Assembly (NCBI GenBank): GCA_014841835.1
Contig: JACYUQ010000003.1
Location: forward strand, 558,001-622,000
Source of the DNA: Oxalobacteraceae sp. CFBP 13730
Lineage (GTDB): Bacteria > Pseudomonadota > Gammaproteobacteria > Burkholderiales > Burkholderiaceae_D
Length of the DNA: 64,000 nt
Direction: 5' to 3'
This document shows positions 16,389-24,973 of this stretch, piece by piece (within the stretch, counting starts at the first letter, position 1; every line of letters begins with the position of its first letter). The notes under the pieces are model-generated. The model made no database searches, was not told the origin of the DNA, and was given only the letters and a program-made list of their open reading frames with translations. Made by a program: the position numbers and the translations under genes.

Positions 16389-18421
16389 GCGAGAGCGCCG
16401 CCCCCGAGCGGATCACCCGCAGCCGCATCGGCGCCATGACGTACCTGGCGCCGCTGACGGCGCTGGTGGCCGACGAGGCCGTCCAGACGCTGCAGGCGGC
16501 GCTGAACGAGTGCGTGGCCCAGCACCAGGTGTCGATCGTGGTCGACCTGGGCAAGGTCACGCTGCTGTCCGGGCGTGCGCTGAGCATGATGGCCGACATG
16601 GGCGAGCGCCTGAGCGGTCTGGGCGGCTGGCTCAAGCTGGCCTATCCGAATCCCCTGCTGCAGGACATCCTGGCCGCCACGGGCCTGCTGGAGCAATTGC
16701 CGCTGTTCGATGCGCGACCGACCGCGCCGCGCCGCGTGCGCGAACCGGGCAGCAAGCTGGGCGACATCCTGGTCGAACGTGGCGCAGCCAGCGCCGAGCA
16801 GGTCGCCGAGGCGGCGCGCCTGCAGGACCAGACCGGCAAGCGCATGGGCCTCATCATGGTCGAGCGCAAGTGGATCACCGAAGCGGCGCTGTACCAGGCG
16901 CTGGCCGACCAGCTGGGCCTGCCGTACGTGCAGCTGCGCACCGGGCTGTACGACCCGGGCGCGCTGGCGCTGCTCGAACGCGATATCACGCGGCGCCTGA
17001 ACGTGCTGCCACTGTTCCAGGTGCAAGGCACGCTGACCGTGGCCAGCGCCGAACCGCAGGCCATCCACAGCATCGATGAACTGCGCGCCCGCACCGGTGT
17101 GCGCATCCGCATCGTGGTCGCGCCGCCGGCCGATATCCGGCGTCTGGCCGACGAAGCGTATGGCGGCGCCCTGCCCGATTTCGTGCAGACCGAAGCGAGC
17201 GACCTGGAACTGATCGAGTCGACGATCCCCGACGACTACACGCAGATCGACGAAATGGCCGGCGCCAGCCCGGTCATCAATATGGTCAATGCCGTGATCC
17301 AGCGCGCGATCCGCGATGGCGCCAGCGACATCCACATCGAAATTTCGCGCAACCGCGCCCGCATCCGGCTGCGCATCGACGGCGTGCTGTACGAAGTCAT
17401 GTCGCCGCGCGTCGACCAGCACCCGGCCATCGTCTCGCGCCTGAAGGTCATGGCCAACCTCGACATCGCCGAGCGCCGCCTGCCGCAGGACGGCCGTATC
17501 CAGGTGGCGACCCAGGGCCGCACGGTCGACCTGCGCTTCTCGTCGCTGCCCGGCATCTACGGCGAAAAGGTCGTGCTGCGCGTGCTCGACAAGAACCAGT
17601 CGATCCTCGATGTCGACAAGCTCGGCATGAATGCACATGCGGTCGGCGCGTTCAAGCGCCTGCTGGGCCGCAGCCACGGTCTGATCCTGGTCACCGGCCC
17701 GACCGGCAGCGGCAAGACCACCAGCCTGTACGCGGCGATCAGCCACCTGAAAAGCATCGAAAAGAACATCGTCACGATCGAGGACCCGGTCGAATACCAG
17801 CTCGACATCATCAACCAGAACCAGGTCAACGATGCGATCGGCTTGACCTTCCCGAAGATCCTGAAACACGTGCTGCGCCAGGACCCGGACATCATCATGA
17901 TCGGCGAAGTGCGCGACCGCCAGACCGCCGAGATCGCGGTGCAGGCGGCGCTGACCGGTCACCTGGTCTTGACCACGCTGCACACCAACGACACGCTGGG
18001 CGCGGTCTCGCGCCTGGTCGAGATGGGCGTGGAGCCGTACCTGCTGTCGTCGGCGCTGATCGGCGTGATGGCCCAGCGTCTCGTGCGGCGCGTGTGCCAG
18101 GGTTGCCGTACCAGTTACCTGGCCACGCCCGAAGCGACCGCTGCCTACCGCTGGCGTGGTCAGGGCGACCTGCGCCTGATGCGCGGACGCGGTTGCCCGG
18201 CCTGCTATGACTCCGGCTACAAGGGCCGCATGGGCATCTACGAGCTGCTCGAAGTCGGCCCCGACCTGCAGCGCATGATCGTGGCCAACGCCAGCAAGGA
18301 CCAGCTGGCCGCGCACGTGGCCTCGACCGGCCACCACGACCTGTACGCAGACGGCATGGCGCGCGCTTTTGACGGCCACACGACGCCCGAAGAAATCGCG
18401 CGCGTCGTGCATTCGCTGTAA
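16385..18421 (+). CDS. STAS-MshEN-type fusion pilus/secretion ATPase (GspE/PilB/MshE family)
   Basis: Hexameric assembly ATPase of 678 residues with an unusual front end. Residues about 1-106 look like a STAS domain (VVDLGKVTLLSGRALSMMAD, then LLEQLPLFD). Residues about 123-186 contain two tandem MshEN-like motifs (KLGDILVERG, then MGLIMVERKWITEAALYQAL), the c-di-GMP-binding fold of MshE. The motor part has Walker A GPTGSGKTTS (from about residue 438), Asp box EDPVEYQ, Walker B DPDIIMIGEVRD, His box TLHTNDT and a CQGC/CPAC zinc site typical of extension ATPases rather than PilT. The STAS phosphorylation serine appears lost (LLSGRAL in place of the usual DSSGL). The ATG at 16385 overlaps the previous stop. 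Confidence 0.92.
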   Translation: MSESAAPERITRSRIGAMTYLAPLTALVADEAVQTLQAALNECVAQHQVSIVVDLGKVTLLSGRALSMMADMGERLSGLGGWLKLAYPNPLLQDILAATGLLEQLPLFDARPTAPRRVREPGSKLGDILVERGAASAEQVAEAARLQDQTGKRMGLIMVERKWITEAALYQALADQLGLPYVQLRTGLYDPGALALLERDITRRLNVLPLFQVQGTLTVASAEPQAIHSIDELRARTGVRIRIVVAPPADIRRLADEAYGGALPDFVQTEASDLELIESTIPDDYTQIDEMAGASPVINMVNAVIQRAIRDGASDIHIEISRNRARIRLRIDGVLYEVMSPRVDQHPAIVSRLKVMANLDIAERRLPQDGRIQVATQGRTVDLRFSSLPGIYGEKVVLRVLDKNQSILDVDKLGMNAHAVGAFKRLLGRSHGLILVTGPTGSGKTTSLYAAISHLKSIEKNIVTIEDPVEYQLDIINQNQVNDAIGLTFPKILKHVLRQDPDIIMIGEVRDRQTAEIAVQAALTGHLVLTTLHTNDTLGAVSRLVEMGVEPYLLSSALIGVMAQRLVRRVCQGCRTSYLATPEATAAYRWRGQGDLRLMRGRGCPACYDSGYKGRMGIYELLEVGPDLQRMIVANASKDQLAAHVASTGHHDLYADGMARAFDGHTTPEEIARVVHSL

Positions 18422-18426
18422 CCGCC

Positions 18427-19551
18427 ATGCCGATCGAACTCGACGCCCCCGTTGCAGGACCGGGCCCGGCCGGCAAGACCGCGCCGTCAGCCGCCTCGTG
18501 GTGGACGCTGGGCGCGCGCCCCCCGGGGATGCGTGAACGAGCGCTGTTTACCGAGCGCCTGGCGTTGCTGCTTGAGACCGGCGTGCCGCTGCACACGGCG
18601 CTGCAGTCGCTGCACGACCAGACCGAACCGGGCCAGTTGCGCACGATGATCGGGACCATCGGCGACGACATCCTGGCCGGTGAACGTTTTTCATCGGCGC
18701 TCGGGCGCCATGCGCTGTTCCCGGGGAGCTACGTCAACCTGATTGCGGCCAGCGAGGCCGGCGGCTTCATGGCCGAGGTGCTGGTGCAACTGGTCGAACT
18801 GGATGAAAAAGAGGAGCGCCTGCGCGCCATGCTGGTGTCGGCCCTGTCGTATCCGGCGATCCTGCTGACGTTCTCGTTCGGGGTGGTGGTGTTCATCCTG
18901 ACGTTCGTGTTTCCCAAGTTTGCCGTGATGTTCGCGTCGATCCACGACCAGTTGCCGATCACCACGCGCGCGCTGCTGGTGGTGAGCCAGGTGCTGACCG
19001 GGCACGCCGCGATTGTCGCGGCGCTCACGGCCGGCGCTGTCGGGCTGGGGTGGATGCTGATGCGCCAGCCCGGGGTGCGCGTCGCAATCGACCGCGCCAA
19101 GCTGCGCCTGCCGGTCTTGCGCGACGTGTTCGCCAAGATCTATCTGACGCGCCTGCTACGCGTGATGGGCATTTCGCTCGAACACGGTGTGACGATCCTG
19201 GCCACGCTCGAGGCTTGCCGCGCGGTGGTGACCAATGCCGACTTCCAGCGCTTCATCCTCGATCTCGAACGTGATGTCACCGAGGGCAAGGGCATTGCCG
19301 CCGGCTTCGAGCACAGCAATTTCGTGCCGTTGTCGGTGCGCCAGATGATCGCCACCGGTGAGGCGACCGGCACGCTGGGCCGCGTCATGACCCGCGTGGC
19401 CGATTCGTACGACCGCGAATTGACGCGCCTCCTGGCGCGCCTGACAAAGATGGCCGAGCCGGTGATGCTGCTGGTGATGGGGGTGCTGGTCGGAACGATT
19501 GTCAGTTCGCTCATCTTGCCGATATTTAAATTATCACGCGCTGTGCACTGA
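18427..19551 (+). CDS. Inner-membrane platform protein, GspF/PilC/MshG family
   Basis: A 374-residue polytopic protein that couples the ATPase to pilin assembly. Two homologous cytoplasmic GspF domains are visible (about 38-160 and 240-360), each starting with a helix such as FTERLALLLETGVPLHTAL, alternating with three membrane segments at about 136-160, 195-215 and 345-370. The N-terminal 35 residues are Pro/Ala-rich and variable. It follows the ATPase stop by 5 bases. Length and layout agree with the family. Confidence 0.95.
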   Translation: MPIELDAPVAGPGPAGKTAPSAASWWTLGARPPGMRERALFTERLALLLETGVPLHTALQSLHDQTEPGQLRTMIGTIGDDILAGERFSSALGRHALFPGSYVNLIAASEAGGFMAEVLVQLVELDEKEERLRAMLVSALSYPAILLTFSFGVVVFILTFVFPKFAVMFASIHDQLPITTRALLVVSQVLTGHAAIVAALTAGAVGLGWMLMRQPGVRVAIDRAKLRLPVLRDVFAKIYLTRLLRVMGISLEHGVTILATLEACRAVVTNADFQRFILDLERDVTEGKGIAAGFEHSNFVPLSVRQMIATGEATGTLGRVMTRVADSYDRELTRLLARLTKMAEPVMLLVMGVLVGTIVSSLILPIFKLSRAVH

Positions 19552-19596
19552 AGCGTTTCACAAAAACCACACTTTGTCACACGATTGAGAAGTTAG

Positions 19597-19643
19597 TGCC
19601 GAACGGAAACATGCTCATGTTACCCTTCGGCATTACCTTTTTT
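19597..19643 (+). terminator. Long hairpin with T-tract before the major pilin gene
   Basis: TGCCGAA (19597-19603) pairs with TTCGGCA (19626-19632); inside, GG pairs with CC and AACAT with ATGTT, with two symmetrical mismatches and a GCTC loop. Six T follow at 19638-19643. It could be an intrinsic terminator with partial read-through or a stabilising 5' end for a processed pilin mRNA, either of which would set pilin level apart from the upstream ATPase and platform genes. Confidence 0.65.
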
Positions 19644-19692
19644 AACCATGCAACGTCCTGTAAAGACGCTTGTTCACCAACCTAAATTTCCT

Positions 19693-20253
19693 ATGTCGAG
19701 CTCATTCAAGCGCACTGCCGCAGCCGGTTTTACCCTGATCGAATTGCTGATCGTCGTGATTATTCTTGCAATTATTTCTGCGATTGCGATTCCGCAGTTT
19801 TCGGCGGCGACGTCGGATGCGCAAAGCTCGGCGCTCGACGCCAATCTGGCAACGATGCGCAATTCGATCGAACAGTACCGTGCCCAACATACAGGGTCCG
19901 TTTATCCTGGCACAAACACAGCGGTTGGTACAGATTGCCCTGCTGGTGGCGTTGCCGGCACCGGCCTGGCAGGAACGGAGCAAGCGATGAGGGATCAGAT
20001 GCAATATTCATCGAATGCAGCTGGGCAGACCTGCTCGATCGCCGGTGGCGCTTACCGCTTCGGTCCATATCTACGCCAGGGCATCCCGCTCGAACCGATC
20101 AACAACGTTGCGACCATCTTGGTCACGACTGACGGCAAGATGGCAGCGCCAACTGCAGAAACCAAGGGATGGGCCTACGATACGAAGACCGGTCGCTTCA
20201 TCATGAACAGCGCCGCGCTCGATCCAAACGGCAAGGCTTACTCGACTCACTAA
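19693..20253 (+). CDS. Major type IV pilin/pseudopilin (MshA/GspG-like)
   Basis: Prepilin of 186 residues, probably the main fibre subunit. The class III signal is perfect: a short basic leader (MSSSFKRTAAAG), cleavage after Gly, then FTLIELLIVVIILAIIS with Glu at +5. A globular domain follows, with two Cys (in TDCPAGG and QTCSIAGG) that may form a disulfide loop. The first Phe would be N-methylated by a prepilin peptidase, which is not in this window. An in-frame ATG at 19648 would give a 27-residue leader; neither start has a good ribosome site, and the shorter leader is preferred as more typical. Confidence 0.92.
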   Translation: MSSSFKRTAAAGFTLIELLIVVIILAIISAIAIPQFSAATSDAQSSALDANLATMRNSIEQYRAQHTGSVYPGTNTAVGTDCPAGGVAGTGLAGTEQAMRDQMQYSSNAAGQTCSIAGGAYRFGPYLRQGIPLEPINNVATILVTTDGKMAAPTAETKGWAYDTKTGRFIMNSAALDPNGKAYSTH

Positions 20254-20271
20254 GCTGCCGGACCCCGAAAC

Positions 20272-20826
20272 GTGTACGCACATCGCTGCGCAGCGTACAC
20301 GCTGACCGAACTCCTGATCGTGGTCGCCATCCTCGCCATCGCTGCCGTCGTCGCCATCCCGACGGCGCAACCGGTGGCGGAATTTCGCGCCGATACCGCC
20401 GCCGGCGAAGTGGCCAACGCTCTGCGCTTCGCCCGCGAGAACGCGCAGTACAGCGGTGCGCAGCGGCTGTTCGACTGCGATGCCGCGGCCAACACCATCG
20501 CGGTCTTCGCACTCGAAACCGACAAGGCCACCACGCGGGTGTCGCGCGACCCGGTTGAGCACCCGTTCAACCACGCCCCTTATCTGCTCAACCTGAACGC
20601 TGCCCCCGCCGGAAACACCATGGCCCTTGTGCGCTGCACCTTTACCTTCGATGACAACTCGACCGCTGCGGCCGTCGCATTCGATGCGGACGGCAAGCTG
20701 CTGCGTGGTGTCGGCAGTGACCCCGCACGCAAGAGCCCGCTGCGCACGGGCCAGGTGGTGCTTGGCGCCGGCGATGTCGAGCGCACGATCACAGTCGACG
20801 CCATCGGTCGCATCACGGTGTCCTGA
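20272..20826 (+). CDS. Minor pseudopilin, GspH/FimT-like
   Basis: A 184-residue prepilin-like protein. After a short leader (VYAHRCAA) comes YTLTELLIVVAILAIAAVV with Glu at +5. The residue at -1 is Ala where prepilin peptidases nearly always need Gly. The start is a GTG at 20272, 18 bases after the major pilin stop. The body has a GspH-like helix (GEVANALRFARENAQYSG) and a beta-rich remainder ending in DAIGRITVS. It probably joins the priming tip complex together with the GspI-, GspJ- and PilX-like proteins coded next. Confidence 0.85.
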   Translation: MYAHRCAAYTLTELLIVVAILAIAAVVAIPTAQPVAEFRADTAAGEVANALRFARENAQYSGAQRLFDCDAAANTIAVFALETDKATTRVSRDPVEHPFNHAPYLLNLNAAPAGNTMALVRCTFTFDDNSTAAAVAFDADGKLLRGVGSDPARKSPLRTGQVVLGAGDVERTITVDAIGRITVS

Positions 20827-20840
20827 CCCTCTTGCCGACC

Positions 20841-21287
20841 ATGCACGCTCTCCCATCGCGCACCAGGGCCGCCGGCATGACGCTGCTCGAAGCAGTGTTC
20901 GCCCTGCTGCTGCTGTCGGTCTGCCTGATCCCGGCGGCCAATGCGCTGCGCGGCGCCATCAACGTACCCGCCGACAGCGCCCTGGCGGCTCGCCAGCTCG
21001 ACTGCGTCAGCACGCTGATGGACACCGTGCTGGCCGAACCCTACGTCGATCTTCTCAGCGCCGCCGGAACGTCCGACGCGCCGTCAGCGTATTCGACACC
21101 GGGCGGCGCCCGCGCGCCGGCGATGCCGGCCCATTGCCCGGCGCTGACCGTCACCATCACGCGCTACGGCGTCGACAGCACGCGCAGGATCGGCCTCGGT
21201 GGCACGGGCGAGCATCTGCTGCGCGTGACCACGGCGCTGGCCGCGCCTGACGGCCGCTGGCCGCTCACCACTCTGGTGGCGCGATGA
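20841..21287 (+). CDS. Minor pseudopilin, GspI/PilV-like
   Basis: A 148-residue prepilin: leader MHALPSRTRAAG, cleavage after Gly, then MTLLEAVFALLLLSVCLIP with Glu at +5, the pattern of GspI/PilV proteins. The soluble part contains two Cys (LDCVS and AHCPALTV). The ATG at 20841 is preferred to an in-frame TTG at 20832. It ends overlapping the next pseudopilin start (ATGA), so the minor pilins are translationally coupled. Confidence 0.87.
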   Translation: MHALPSRTRAAGMTLLEAVFALLLLSVCLIPAANALRGAINVPADSALAARQLDCVSTLMDTVLAEPYVDLLSAAGTSDAPSAYSTPGGARAPAMPAHCPALTVTITRYGVDSTRRIGLGGTGEHLLRVTTALAAPDGRWPLTTLVAR

Positions 21288-21778
21288 CGACACCCCGTCC
21301 TGCACGCGGCTACACGCTGCTCGAACTGATGATCGGCCTGACCATCGCGGCGCTCGTGATGCTGCCGCTGAGCGAGATGCTGCGCGCCGGCGCCGACAGC
21401 GCGCGCTTCGTGCGCGCCGGCCTGGATCAGAACGCGGATGCCCGCTTCGCCATCGGCCGCATCGTCGCGCAAGCCGCGAAAGCACCGCAACCAGATGACA
21501 CGAATCTCGGCAACCCTGCAGCCTACTGGCTCGCGCCACTCCAGTACACACTCACCAATGGCGCGCTGGTCGAAACCGGTCCGGACGGCAAAACAGTGCG
21601 CAATTCGGTGCTCGCCACCGGCGTGCGGGCGTTCAATCTGAACGTACCGGATGTGGGCGCCGGGCGCCCCGTCCTGCGCATCGACCTCGTGTTCGACCGT
21701 CCGGATTGCGACATCAGCCGCGGTCAGGACTGCAGCGTCGCGTATGCGCGCACTGTCCGACTCGGGGCAGCGCCATGA
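21284..21778 (+). CDS. Minor pseudopilin, GspJ/PilW-like
   Basis: A 164-residue prepilin with a very short leader (MTTPRPARG), cleavage after Gly, then YTLLELMIGLTIAALVML with Glu at +5. The LxELMIGL pattern and the later FAIGRIVAQA helix are typical of PilW/GspJ. The C-terminal part has two close Cys (DRPDCDIS and GQDCSV). It overlaps both its upstream and downstream neighbours by 4 bases. Confidence 0.88.
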   Translation: MTTPRPARGYTLLELMIGLTIAALVMLPLSEMLRAGADSARFVRAGLDQNADARFAIGRIVAQAAKAPQPDDTNLGNPAAYWLAPLQYTLTNGALVETGPDGKTVRNSVLATGVRAFNLNVPDVGAGRPVLRIDLVFDRPDCDISRGQDCSVAYARTVRLGAAP

Positions 21779-22656
21779 TGCCGCGGCGCCAGGAAGGCGC
21801 GTTGCTGCTGATGGTCGCGCTGCTGCTGGCCACGCTGGCGGCGCTGGCGTTCGGCATCAACCGCGCGGGCAGCGTGGAACTGCGTTCGATCAACGACGAC
21901 TATGAGGGCCGCGCCGCCGCGTATCTGGCCGAGGCCGGCGTTGCCGCCGCCAGGTGGTCGGGGCAGGTTGGCGCCTGTGTCACCCGGCCGGTCGGCCCCA
22001 TTGCCCTGGGCGCCGGCACGGTGACCGTGGAGATCAAGAAGGAAGACATCATCGACGTCACTGCCACCGCCACCGTCAACGGGGCGACGCGCACGGTGAA
22101 GCGCCCCGGATTGCAGCTGTACGATTTGCGGCAGACCGAGCGCGTCGATATGTCGGACAACACGACCGATACCACGATCGTGACCCCCAGCGCGGGACCG
22201 CTGGAAAAGGAGCAGACGCTGCGCCTGGTTTCCGGTCAGTCGCACATTCTGATGAACTGGGACCTGAAGCCGATCAACGGCAATGTGCTGGTGTTGTCGG
22301 CCACGCTGAATCTGATGCCGACCACCATCAGCGGCGTCGTGCGCCAGGTGGCCGCGTACCGCGTCACGACTGGCTGGGACAAGGGCGCCACCTGGATCAA
22401 GGCGCGCCCGGCATCGAACTGGAACGGCGGCGACTACGCGGACGCCGTGCTGGCCTCGGCAGACGTCGGCAGTCTCGCTGTCAACTGGGACCTGACCGGC
22501 CTGTTCGATGGCTGGGCCAGCAAGCGCTTGCCCGCCAATGGCGTGCTGCTGCGCCTGGTCAAGGATGGCCAGAGCGTTACTTTCCATAGTCGCGAAGCGT
22601 TCTTCGCGTCCATGCGTCCACTGCTGCAGATCGTGCGCGCCAAGGCGTGCGGATGA
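21775..22656 (+). CDS. PilX/GspK-like minor pilin with C-terminal DNRLRE-type domain
   Basis: A 293-residue protein. The N-terminus (RRQEG, then ALLLMVALLLATLAALAFG) is a PilX/GspK-type prepilin signal, with no Glu at +5 as usual for that class, followed by the EGRAAAYLAEAGVAAARW helix. Residues about 125-293 do not look like a pilin: the pattern TLRLVSG, MNWDLKP, SATLNLMP, YRVTTGWDKGATW, GGDYAD and WDLTGLFDGWAS resembles the DNRLRE/CBM96 beta-sandwich found in secreted adhesins and polysaccharide-active proteins. GspK-type subunits sit at the fibre tip, so this would place an adhesin-like domain there. ATG at 21775 or 21778. Confidence 0.85.
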   Translation: MMPRRQEGALLLMVALLLATLAALAFGINRAGSVELRSINDDYEGRAAAYLAEAGVAAARWSGQVGACVTRPVGPIALGAGTVTVEIKKEDIIDVTATATVNGATRTVKRPGLQLYDLRQTERVDMSDNTTDTTIVTPSAGPLEKEQTLRLVSGQSHILMNWDLKPINGNVLVLSATLNLMPTTISGVVRQVAAYRVTTGWDKGATWIKARPASNWNGGDYADAVLASADVGSLAVNWDLTGLFDGWASKRLPANGVLLRLVKDGQSVTFHSREAFFASMRPLLQIVRAKACG

Positions 22657-22672
22657 TTGACGTGAGCCCATC

Positions 22673-23785
22673 ATGACACTGCGCCAACTCGTGACGACCA
22701 TCCGGCACCGGCTGCGGCCATCGGCAGCGCGGCCGATCGGCGCCGATTTTGCCGCCAACCGGCTCAACCTGGTGCAGGCCGACTGGCGCGACGGCGGCTG
22801 GCGCCTGCGCGCCGCCAGTTCCCTGCCCTATCCCATGCCGCGCGACGTGCTGCTGGCCTCCCCGAAAGCACTGGTGCAATTCGTCGATGCCGCGCTGGCG
22901 CTGGCGCCGTTCCAGGGCCGCCGCGTGATTTCCGCCCTGCCCCCGGCCGACGTGCGCATCCTGCCGCTCACGGTGCATGTCGCCGCCGGCCAGACCGAGG
23001 CGCAGGCCGTGGGCCGCGCGGTGAGCGAGCAACTGGGCGAGCGCACCGGGCAGCACGTGATCGATTATTACCAGGTACGCGGCGCCGACATGGACGGCGG
23101 TGAGCGGCAGGTGCTGGTCGCTGCCGCGCTCAAGCACCGGGTGCTCGACTACCTGGCGATGCTCGAACACGCACGCCTGGAGCCGGTCGCGCTGGACATC
23201 GGCCCGGCCGCCATCGGCCGCCTGCTCGCCACGCTGCACGGCAGCGATGTCGGCCAGTCGGTCGCACTGCTCAATTTCGGCGCCGCCAAAAGCTACCTGA
23301 CCGTGATCTGGGGCCGGCGCCTGATGCTCGATCGCGAGATCGCGTTTGGCGAAGACATGCTGGCGGGGGCCGTCGCGGGCGCGCTCGATCTGCAAGCCGA
23401 TACCGCCGCCAGCCTGCTGCGCCAGCATGGCATCGGCGCGCGCCCGGGCATGGCGATCGACGACCCGCACATCGAGCTGCGACGCGCGATCCGCGCCATC
23501 CTGCACCCGGCCTGCCAGGCACTGGCCGACGAACTCGCCCATACCCAGGTGTACGTGGCCTCGCGCACACGCGGCAGCTCGATCAGCCGCCTGTACCTCA
23601 ATGGCAGCCTGGCGCGCTACCCCGATATCCAGTCACGGATCGCCGAGCTGATCGACGTGCCGGTGCACCTGCTCGATCCGTTTGGCGCGTTCCCCGAGTC
23701 GGCACGCGACCCGGCAGGCGAACTGGCGACGACATCGCTCGCGCTGGCCACCGGCCTGGCGCTGCGCGGAGGCGCCGATGGCTGA
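22673..23785 (+). CDS. PilM/MshI-like actin-fold assembly protein
   Basis: A 370-residue cytoplasmic protein of the PilM/MshI type, which links the ATPase and platform to the PilN-PilO pair. It shows the family features: an early IGADFAANRLNLVQ strand, a central segment with VALLNFGAAKSYLTVIW (actin-like nucleotide-site strand), and a last helix LATTSLALATGLALRG. It starts 16 bases after the DNRLRE pilin. Its stop overlaps the PilN start by 8 bases. Confidence 0.88.
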   Translation: MTLRQLVTTIRHRLRPSAARPIGADFAANRLNLVQADWRDGGWRLRAASSLPYPMPRDVLLASPKALVQFVDAALALAPFQGRRVISALPPADVRILPLTVHVAAGQTEAQAVGRAVSEQLGERTGQHVIDYYQVRGADMDGGERQVLVAAALKHRVLDYLAMLEHARLEPVALDIGPAAIGRLLATLHGSDVGQSVALLNFGAAKSYLTVIWGRRLMLDREIAFGEDMLAGAVAGALDLQADTAASLLRQHGIGARPGMAIDDPHIELRRAIRAILHPACQALADELAHTQVYVASRTRGSSISRLYLNGSLARYPDIQSRIAELIDVPVHLLDPFGAFPESARDPAGELATTSLALATGLALRGGADG

Positions 23786-24440
23786 TATCGACATGATTCC
23801 GCGCAGCTACCGCGACGGCGTGCGCGTGCGCCGCACGCTGCGCCGCACCGGCCTGGCGCTGGCGGCGATCGTCCTGGTTGCAGCGGCCGGCAGTGCGGCG
23901 CTGCGCTGGCACAGTGCGGCGCTGGAACGCCGCACGACCACGCTGCAGCAGGCCGCCAGCGCGGCCACTGCCAGCCAGGCACACGCGGCCACCGAACACG
24001 CGGCGCGCGAGCGCATCTTGCAACAACAGGGCCTGCTGCGCGCGCTGCGGCGCGAAGGCGAACTGGCAGCGCTGGCCGCCGCCATCGACAGCGCGCTGCC
24101 TGCGACGGCCTGGCTGACCGCCATCCATCTGCAGCGCGACCTGCAACAGGCCGCGGCAGCGGCCCCAGCCTCGGCGGCGACGCCGGCTCCGGTACCAGAT
24201 GGCCGGGCGACGACGATCGCCACCGGCAATGCCGACGGCAGCACGCTCGTCATGGTCAGCAGCGTCGAGCTGGCCGGCCAGGCGGCGGACTACAACGGCA
24301 TCACCGATTTCCTGTCGAACCTGGGGCGCATGCCGGGCATGCACGGCGTCGAGCTGCTCTCGAGCAGCGCCAGTCCCACCACGCCGGCGATCGATTTTCG
24401 CGCCGTGGTCACGCTGATCCCGCCGCCGGAGGCGCCATGA
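23778..24440 (+). CDS. PilN-like inner-membrane assembly protein
   Basis: A 220-residue bitopic protein. The cytoplasmic N-terminus (MADIDMIPRSYRD) matches the short PilN motif that docks into PilM. A membrane helix follows at about 24-43 (LALAAIVLVAAAGSA), then a coiled coil (about 45-110) and a ferredoxin-like periplasmic domain (about 115-215). An Ala/Pro-rich insertion lies near 130-145. The ATG at 23778 overlaps the PilM-like gene. It forms the alignment complex with the PilO- and PilP-like proteins coded next. Confidence 0.88.
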   Translation: MADIDMIPRSYRDGVRVRRTLRRTGLALAAIVLVAAAGSAALRWHSAALERRTTTLQQAASAATASQAHAATEHAARERILQQQGLLRALRREGELAALAAAIDSALPATAWLTAIHLQRDLQQAAAAAPASAATPAPVPDGRATTIATGNADGSTLVMVSSVELAGQAADYNGITDFLSNLGRMPGMHGVELLSSSASPTTPAIDFRAVVTLIPPPEAP

Positions 24441-24973
24441 GCCCGAAACTGCGCGACCTGCTCGTCGCCCTGCCGGCACGCCAGCTCAATCTGATCGTTG
24501 GCGGCGCGGTCGTCATCGTGCTGCTGCTGGCATGGACGCTGGCCTTGCGCGCGCCGCTGGCCGCCTACCGACAGCACAAGACAACGCTGGCCAAGATGGA
24601 AGGGTCTGGCGCAGCCGCGCCGGCCGCCCCGTCACCATCGCCGTCGGCGCCCGCCCCCGCCATCACGCCGGCGGCAACGCCCCCGGAACCGGTGGCCCTC
24701 ATTGCCGCGGTCAGCCGCAGCGCCACCCAGTCCGGCGTGGCCGTGCTGTCGGCAGCGCAAGGGGCGCAGCGCACGGTGGCCGGCGTGCGCCTGCTCACGG
24801 TCGAGATCGTGGCCAGTGGCGGGTATGGCGCCGTGCTGGACTGGCTCGCCACGATCGAACGACAACAGCCGACCGTCGGCATCCAACGACTGACCGTGGA
24901 AGCCGCCCCCGATACCGACGACCGCGCAATCACCCTGCAGCTTGTCATCTACGACACTGGAACACCACCATGA
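24437..24973 (+). CDS. PilO/MshJ-like inner-membrane assembly protein
   Basis: A 178-residue partner of PilN: short cytoplasmic N-terminus, membrane helix at about 15-37 (LIVGGAVVIVLLLAWTLAL), a Pro/Ala-rich linker at about 55-80 and a ferredoxin-like domain at about 85-178. It overlaps its neighbours on both sides by 4 bases. The assignment rests on topology and position as much as on sequence. Confidence 0.85.
   Translation: MSPKLRDLLVALPARQLNLIVGGAVVIVLLLAWTLALRAPLAAYRQHKTTLAKMEGSGAAAPAAPSPSPSAPAPAITPAATPPEPVALIAAVSRSATQSGVAVLSAAQGAQRTVAGVRLLTVEIVASGGYGAVLDWLATIERQQPTVGIQRLTVEAAPDTDDRAITLQLVIYDTGTPP

Noticed and set aside
16196..18412. Long minus-strand open frame (738 codons) opposite the fusion ATPase
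   Set aside because: High-GC shadow of a well-conserved ATPase; the translation is His/Arg/Gln-rich without any known motif.
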